Both the position numbers and the translations under genes were made by a program. A DNA stretch of 9,682 nt. Source: Gammaproteobacteria bacterium. GTDB taxonomy: Bacteria > Pseudomonadota > Gammaproteobacteria > Eutrophobiales > Eutrophobiaceae. The first letter of the stretch is position 1. Each line of letters starts with the position of its first letter. The stretch is from contig JAAXHV010000230.1 in assembly GCA_012270695.1 (NCBI GenBank), positions 1 to 9,682 on the forward strand, given 5' to 3'. Shown one piece after another: positions 5,719-9,682 of the stretch. The notes under the pieces were generated by a model that saw only the letters and a program-made list of their open reading frames with translations, was not told the origin of the DNA and did no database searches.

Positions 5719-7080
5719 ATGGTTGAGCGATTAGTGATAATAGGGGGTGTCGCGGCAGGCGCCAAAGCGGCCGCCAAGGCCAGGAGAATGAAGCCGGATA
5801 TGGACATTGTCGTGTACCAGGATGAAACGGAAGTCTCTTATTCGGCCTGTGGCCAACCCTATGTGTTAAGCGGTGTCATTGAAAACAGGGATAAAATAGT
5901 CATTCGCCGGCCGCATGAATTTGCCAGTGATAATATCCGTGTCCTGACCCGGCATCGGGTCGAAGCCATCGATGTCACGGCCCGCCAGATACGAGTCGCC
6001 GACCTGTCCAACAATAATGAGTGTGCAACGGCTTATGACAAGCTCATCCTGGCAACCGGCGCCCGGCCTGTCATTCCGGCCGTTGACGGGATTGAACTGG
6101 AAGGCGTATTGACGCTTCGCTCCATATCCGACCTGGACAGGTTCAAATCAACCTTAAGCAGCCTGAAACCGAAAAGAGCCTCGATCATCGGGGCAGGATA
6201 TATTGGTCTGGAACTGGCTGAGACCTTCCATGCGTTGAATGTAAAAACAACCATCATTGAAAAATTTGATCGAATCCTGCCTAAATTCGACGCGGAAATG
6301 GCACAGCAGGTCAGCGCTCACCTGTCGGAAAATGGCGTTGAACTTATCACCGGACAGGGGCTGGCAAGGATTAGCGGTAAAAACGGCAGGGTGGCTGCAG
6401 TTACCACAGAATCAGGATTAAATCGGGATGCCGATCTCGTGGTGATTGCCATCGGAGTCAGGCCCAATACGGACCTGGCAAAAGACGGCGGTATTGCCCT
6501 CGGCAAAACAGGCGCCATCGCGGTGGACGAGAAAATGCAAACCCGGACACCAGCTATTTATGCCGCCGGCGATTGCTGTGAAACCATCGATCGCGTCACC
6601 GGGAAAACCACCTGGTTGCCGTTGGGTGATATTGCCAATTTGCAAGGCAGGGTTGCCGGTGAAAATGCCGCGGGAGGCAATGCCAGTTTCCCCGGCGTCC
6701 TGGGTACGGCAATATTCAAAACCTTCGATCTCAATGTTGCCTGTACCGGACTCTCTGAGACCGCCGCCCGACAGGCCAGATACGACGCTGTAGCCGTCAA
6801 TGTGAATCGATCCGATCGGGCGCGCTATTATCCGGGTGGCAACAACCTGGTGATAAAACTGGTTGCCGACAGACAAGGCGGCAGGTTGCTCGGCGCCCAG
6901 GTCATCGGACCGGGCAAGGCCGATAAGATGATAGATATTGCGGCGACTGCTCTCCTGGGCAAGTTGACCTGCGAGGACCTGGAAAACGCGGACCTGGCCT
7001 ACGCGCCACCGTTCAGCCCGGTGTTATCACCGATGATCACGGCGGCAGGTGCCCTCAACAGTAAAGTCAATAACCCGTGA
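5719..7080 (+). CDS. FAD-dependent pyridine nucleotide-disulfide oxidoreductase, CoA-disulfide reductase / NADH oxidase type
   Basis: This 453-residue flavoprotein has the length and layout of CoA-disulfide reductases and NADH oxidases, which pass electrons from NAD(P)H through FAD to a single active-site cysteine. Seen: the FAD-binding start VIIGGVAAGAKAA (6-18); the redox motif YSACGQPY with Cys44; LATGARP (111-117) closing the first FAD segment; the NAD(P)-binding IIGAGYIGLELAE (156-168); the second FAD motif YAAGDC (281-286); and the C-terminal dimerisation domain with LAYAPPFSPV near 426, where relatives have a functional Tyr. ATG 5719 is the only usable start: the upstream stop (5704-5706) is in the same frame only four codons away. 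The ribosome binding site is weak, suggesting translation coupled to the synthetase gene 12 bp upstream. It could recycle CoA disulfide beside a CoA-consuming enzyme or reduce a pathway intermediate. The family is certain; the natural substrate is not. Confidence 0.9.
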   Translation: MVERLVIIGGVAAGAKAAAKARRMKPDMDIVVYQDETEVSYSACGQPYVLSGVIENRDKIVIRRPHEFASDNIRVLTRHRVEAIDVTARQIRVADLSNNNECATAYDKLILATGARPVIPAVDGIELEGVLTLRSISDLDRFKSTLSSLKPKRASIIGAGYIGLELAETFHALNVKTTIIEKFDRILPKFDAEMAQQVSAHLSENGVELITGQGLARISGKNGRVAAVTTESGLNRDADLVVIAIGVRPNTDLAKDGGIALGKTGAIAVDEKMQTRTPAIYAAGDCCETIDRVTGKTTWLPLGDIANLQGRVAGENAAGGNASFPGVLGTAIFKTFDLNVACTGLSETAARQARYDAVAVNVNRSDRARYYPGGNNLVIKLVADRQGGRLLGAQVIGPGKADKMIDIAATALLGKLTCEDLENADLAYAPPFSPVLSPMITAAGALNSKVNNP

Positions 7081-8141
7081 ATATAAGAATCATCAATCTG
7101 GTTTTGGCGGCGGTTTTTTTCTGCGTCCCACCAGTCAGCGTCAAGGCTGCAGACAAACCGACCACCGTCCCGGTACTTGTCGCTCCGTTCAATGCCGGCC
7201 CGCTGGCCGGTGACACGATTTTAATGAACCGGATGATTCAGGGACGCCATTCCGTTGTTCTTCTGCCGCAAGAGACCCCCGGATATATTTACAACATACG
7301 GGAGATGAACAACCCGAAGAACTGGGGCACAACAATATTTAATACCGAGGATACGATTATTCAACTGGCGTTCCGGGGCGGCTCAAATGAGTTGAGGGAG
7401 TTTTTGCCGGAAAAAATCGATATCAGGTTTAAACTGCTTTATTGTGAGGCGTGGTGGGGTGGCGGCAAGGTCTTCATAACCTATGATCAAAATCTCACCA
7501 GTCTGTCCCAGTTGCAAGGAAAACAGGTCTCAATCGGCCTGAGAAGTCAAAGTGACTGGGGCGTGTATCCGAGGTTGTTCCTGGAATACGGTTACCGCAT
7601 AACCCCTGACAATACAGACATCCGTCATTTAACGCCGGTTGCCTTGTCGCAACAACTGATCGACGGCGTCACGGATGTGGCTGCGGGCAGCTTCGGCACC
7701 GAACCCGGCCGAAATCACTGGCTGATCCAGCAGGTCGTGCGCAAGATCGAGGCTGCCGGTAAAAAAATGTACTACCTGGGAATCGAGAAAGATATTGTGG
7801 AAAAGCTGAATAAAAAGTTCGGAACGACGTGGATGCCGATTGTTTTGCCTGTCGGCACCTTGCCGCACCAGGACAAGCCGTTGCCTTCGGCTATAAACCG
7901 GGGTTACAAGGCATCCCACCCTGATTTCCCCGAGGACCTTGCCTACCATATAATAATGGCAGTCGCACGTCTGGGAGCGGACATGAAAAAATACCATGCA
8001 ATATGGAATTTGTGGTCGCCCCAGTTGATGCTGAGCGGATTAACGGAGGAAAACGTTCATCCGGGGGCCAAACGCGCATACCAGGAGTTAGGTTGGTGGG
8101 CTGATCGTAACCGGGAATTTCCGGTCACGTATCCGCAATAG
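7077..8141 (+). CDS. TAXI-family TRAP transporter solute-binding protein
   Basis: This 354-residue secreted protein should bind the transported solute in the periplasm and deliver it to the membrane permease encoded next. The N-terminus is a Sec signal peptide (charged NIR, hydrophobic stretch about 6-20, likely cut after VKA at residue 24); no lipobox is seen at Cys16. Family features are LSQLQGKQVSIGL near 143-155, matching the SLxDLKGKxVSVG segment of TAXI proteins, and ENVHPGAKRAYQELG near 325-339, matching the C-terminal LHPGAxRYYxE segment. The glycine-rich N-terminal motif typical of TAXI proteins (GGTGGVYYP-like) is replaced by APFNAGPLAGDTI, so this is a divergent member. The start is GTG at 7077, overlapping the upstream stop as GTGA; an in-frame stop at 7071-7073 excludes earlier starts, and later ones would cut into the signal peptide. 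The ligand cannot be told from sequence; known TAXI ligands include small carboxylates and amino acids. Confidence 0.85.
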   Translation: MNIRIINLVLAAVFFCVPPVSVKAADKPTTVPVLVAPFNAGPLAGDTILMNRMIQGRHSVVLLPQETPGYIYNIREMNNPKNWGTTIFNTEDTIIQLAFRGGSNELREFLPEKIDIRFKLLYCEAWWGGGKVFITYDQNLTSLSQLQGKQVSIGLRSQSDWGVYPRLFLEYGYRITPDNTDIRHLTPVALSQQLIDGVTDVAAGSFGTEPGRNHWLIQQVVRKIEAAGKKMYYLGIEKDIVEKLNKKFGTTWMPIVLPVGTLPHQDKPLPSAINRGYKASHPDFPEDLAYHIIMAVARLGADMKKYHAIWNLWSPQLMLSGLTEENVHPGAKRAYQELGWWADRNREFPVTYPQ

Positions 8142-8151
8142 CCGCTGCGGA
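8132..8151 (+). repeat. Small hairpin at the junction of the binding-protein and permease genes
   Basis: TCCGCA (8132-8137) and TGCGGA (8146-8151) pair around an 8-base loop that contains the stop codon of the binding-protein gene. No T-run follows, so it is not a terminator. A structure here could help keep binding-protein mRNA in excess over permease mRNA, but a 6-bp stem may equally be chance. The rest of the 45-bp gap shows only AAGG at 8171-8174, about 12 bases before the permease ATG. Confidence 0.3.
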
Positions 8152-8186
8152 CGGTCTGAATCCGGCAGTAAAGGTTTCCCGTCAGC

Positions 8187-9682
8187 ATGTCTGTAGACTG
8201 GTATAAAGCTCGCACCGTTATTCATTTCCTGTTTGTAACAACCGGGGTGTTGCTGTCTGGTTCTATCGCCGTTGCATTGTTCGGTTATATACGCAGTTCC
8301 CCGGCCCATTATTCCAGCTTCGTGCTCGGCATCGTTATCATGTCAGGGCTGCTCGGCTTGCGAAACCTGTTGGATGAGCACCTGCAAGACAACAGGAGCA
8401 GGTACTTCAACATCAGATGTATCGCCGCGCTTGCCGGATTCATCCTGGCTGCAACGGGAGCCGTCTACATCCGTTACAACGTAAACAGGTTAGAGTTAAT
8501 CCAGCCGTTTTTTGAAAACGTCGACGTGGTTTACGGCCTGATTTTTACCGCCGGAATCTTATTGCTCACCATGCTGCACTGGGGGGTATTGCTTTCCTCG
8601 ATTATCGCTATGGCAATCCTGTATTTTTTTTACGGCCACCATATCGATAATGTCCTGTTTACCCACCCGCACTATCAAACCGGCTTCGTGATGAACTATA
8701 TCGGGCTGGGAACGACACAGGGCTTTTTCCTGTTAACGCAACTGGCCGCTGACAGTATCTATTTTCTACTCATCTATGCCAGTGTGTTAATCAGCATAGG
8801 CGCATTGCAGATGGCGTTGGAACTGGGCAAGGTATCGGGCAAGAAGGTGGCAGGGGGCGCTGCCTATCCGGCAATTCTGGGCAGCGGGGTCGTCGCCTCG
8901 GTGATGGGGCAGGCAGTATCCAACGTAGTGCTTACCGGCAGATTTACCATACCCATGATGAAAAAACACGGCTATTCCGCACCAATGGCAGGCGCGATCG
9001 AAGCGGTGGCCTCTACGGCAGGCCAGATCATGCCGCCGATCCTGGGGCTGGCCGGTTTTTTGATTGCAGCACTGCTCAACATTCCCTATATAAAAGTTGC
9101 CGGCGCCGCATTGTTACCGGCGCTGTTGTTCTTAATCGGAATAATCATCAGCGTGACGCTGTATGCACGGCGGCAACGAATTCCGAAGCTGACGGAAGAT
9201 TTTGACGCCGGACGCGTTCTCAAGATCGCGCCTACTTTTATCGGTTCCTTTGCTGTTGTCCTGATCATGTTGCTGCTGCACTATTCTCCATCAATCGCGG
9301 GGATGTGCGGCATTGCCAGCGCGTTGGTTCTTGCCTTGTTCCAGGGAAAATACAGGCCGACAGCAGGAAAGATTTCCGGCGCGCTGGAAGAGGGGCTCGT
9401 ACTCGTTACTTTATTGTCGTTATTAATCATCGCAATCGGCCCTCTCGGTCAGACGATGATCACAACGAATTTATCCGGTCGACTTGGGTCAGTGCTGGTT
9501 GATATCCTGCCGGACGCCCCTTTACTGCTTTTAGTTGGAGCCATGTTCATCACACTCATATTAGGCATGGGTCTGCCTACGCCCGTCGCTTACGTCGTGA
9601 CGGCCCTGGCCGTGGTGCCGTTTTTACAGCAACTGGGTTTCCCTGCGTTTCAATCCCACTTCTTCGTGTTTTATTTCGCCGT
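8187..9682 (+). CDS. TRAP transporter permease, 4TM/12TM fused type, 3'-truncated by the window edge
   Basis: The frame is open for 498 complete codons to the window end. TAXI-type TRAP permeases fuse the small (DctQ-like) and large (DctM-like) subunits in one inner-membrane protein of roughly 600-700 residues, so the last part is missing. Hydrophobic segments are clear near 12-34, 43-58, 78-94, 114-128, 133-148, 190-208, 284-296, 304-326, 350-364, 372-385, 402-419 and 445-460. The DctM signature region is SVMGQAVSNVVLTGRF (238-253), then a PMMKKHGYS segment and STAGQIMPPILGLAGF (276-291); a second family motif is ILGMGLPTPVAYVVTA (458-473). It would couple uptake of the solute captured by the TAXI protein to an ion gradient, usually sodium. 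ATG 8187 is the first possible start after an in-frame stop at 8169-8171; its ribosome binding site is distant (AAGG at 8171-8174), so expression is probably lower than that of the binding protein. Confidence 0.93.
   Translation, partial: MSVDWYKARTVIHFLFVTTGVLLSGSIAVALFGYIRSSPAHYSSFVLGIVIMSGLLGLRNLLDEHLQDNRSRYFNIRCIAALAGFILAATGAVYIRYNVNRLELIQPFFENVDVVYGLIFTAGILLLTMLHWGVLLSSIIAMAILYFFYGHHIDNVLFTHPHYQTGFVMNYIGLGTTQGFFLLTQLAADSIYFLLIYASVLISIGALQMALELGKVSGKKVAGGAAYPAILGSGVVASVMGQAVSNVVLTGRFTIPMMKKHGYSAPMAGAIEAVASTAGQIMPPILGLAGFLIAALLNIPYIKVAGAALLPALLFLIGIIISVTLYARRQRIPKLTEDFDAGRVLKIAPTFIGSFAVVLIMLLLHYSPSIAGMCGIASALVLALFQGKYRPTAGKISGALEEGLVLVTLLSLLIIAIGPLGQTMITTNLSGRLGSVLVDILPDAPLLLLVGAMFITLILGMGLPTPVAYVVTALAVVPFLQQLGFPAFQSHFFVFYFA

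Noticed and set aside
1..9682. Mobile element, CRISPR or defence island
   Set aside because: No transposase, integrase, repeat array, nuclease or toxin-antitoxin pair is visible; all genes are metabolic or transport.

Overview
The window is a tightly packed run of seven genes, all on the + strand. The first runs off the left edge and the last off the right edge. Small gaps and 4-bp stop/start overlaps (ATGA at 2583-2586, GTGA at 7077-7080) make one operon the simplest reading. No rRNA, tRNA, CRISPR array, transposase or phage gene is visible. Moderate GC, the protein families and a short ATTCCGGGC palindrome between two genes suggest a proteobacterium, perhaps an environmental gammaproteobacterium. 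The sequence alone does not settle the taxon.

Layout: (1) 1-1217, 5'-truncated argininosuccinate-lyase-like protein with several altered active-site motifs. (2) 1225-2586, adenylosuccinate lyase / carboxymuconate cycloisomerase-like lyase. (3) 2583-3587, fold-type II PLP enzyme of the D-cysteine desulfhydrase / ACC deaminase / cysteate sulfo-lyase family. (4) 3588-3654, spacer with a 9-bp hairpin and an imperfect second copy of the 3' end of gene 3. (5) 3655-5706, fused alpha-beta NDP-forming acyl-CoA synthetase. (6) 5719-7080, FAD/NAD(P)H oxidoreductase of the CoA-disulfide reductase type. (7) 7077-8141, TAXI-type TRAP solute-binding protein. (8) 8187-9682, TRAP permease of the 4TM/12TM fused type, cut by the window end.

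Inferred joint role: import of a small, probably carboxylated, solute by the TAXI-TRAP system, then cleavage by two fumarase-superfamily lyases (typically C-N bonds, releasing fumarate or a related unsaturated acid). The PLP enzyme would eliminate or deaminate an amino-acid product, and the acyl-CoA synthetase would handle a resulting carboxylate. No single gene fixes the substrate. Nitrogenous aminopolycarboxylates (EDDS/aspergillomarasmine-like) or sulfonated amino acids are candidates only. I do not recognise the set as a described pathway, so the operon itself is the main item of interest.
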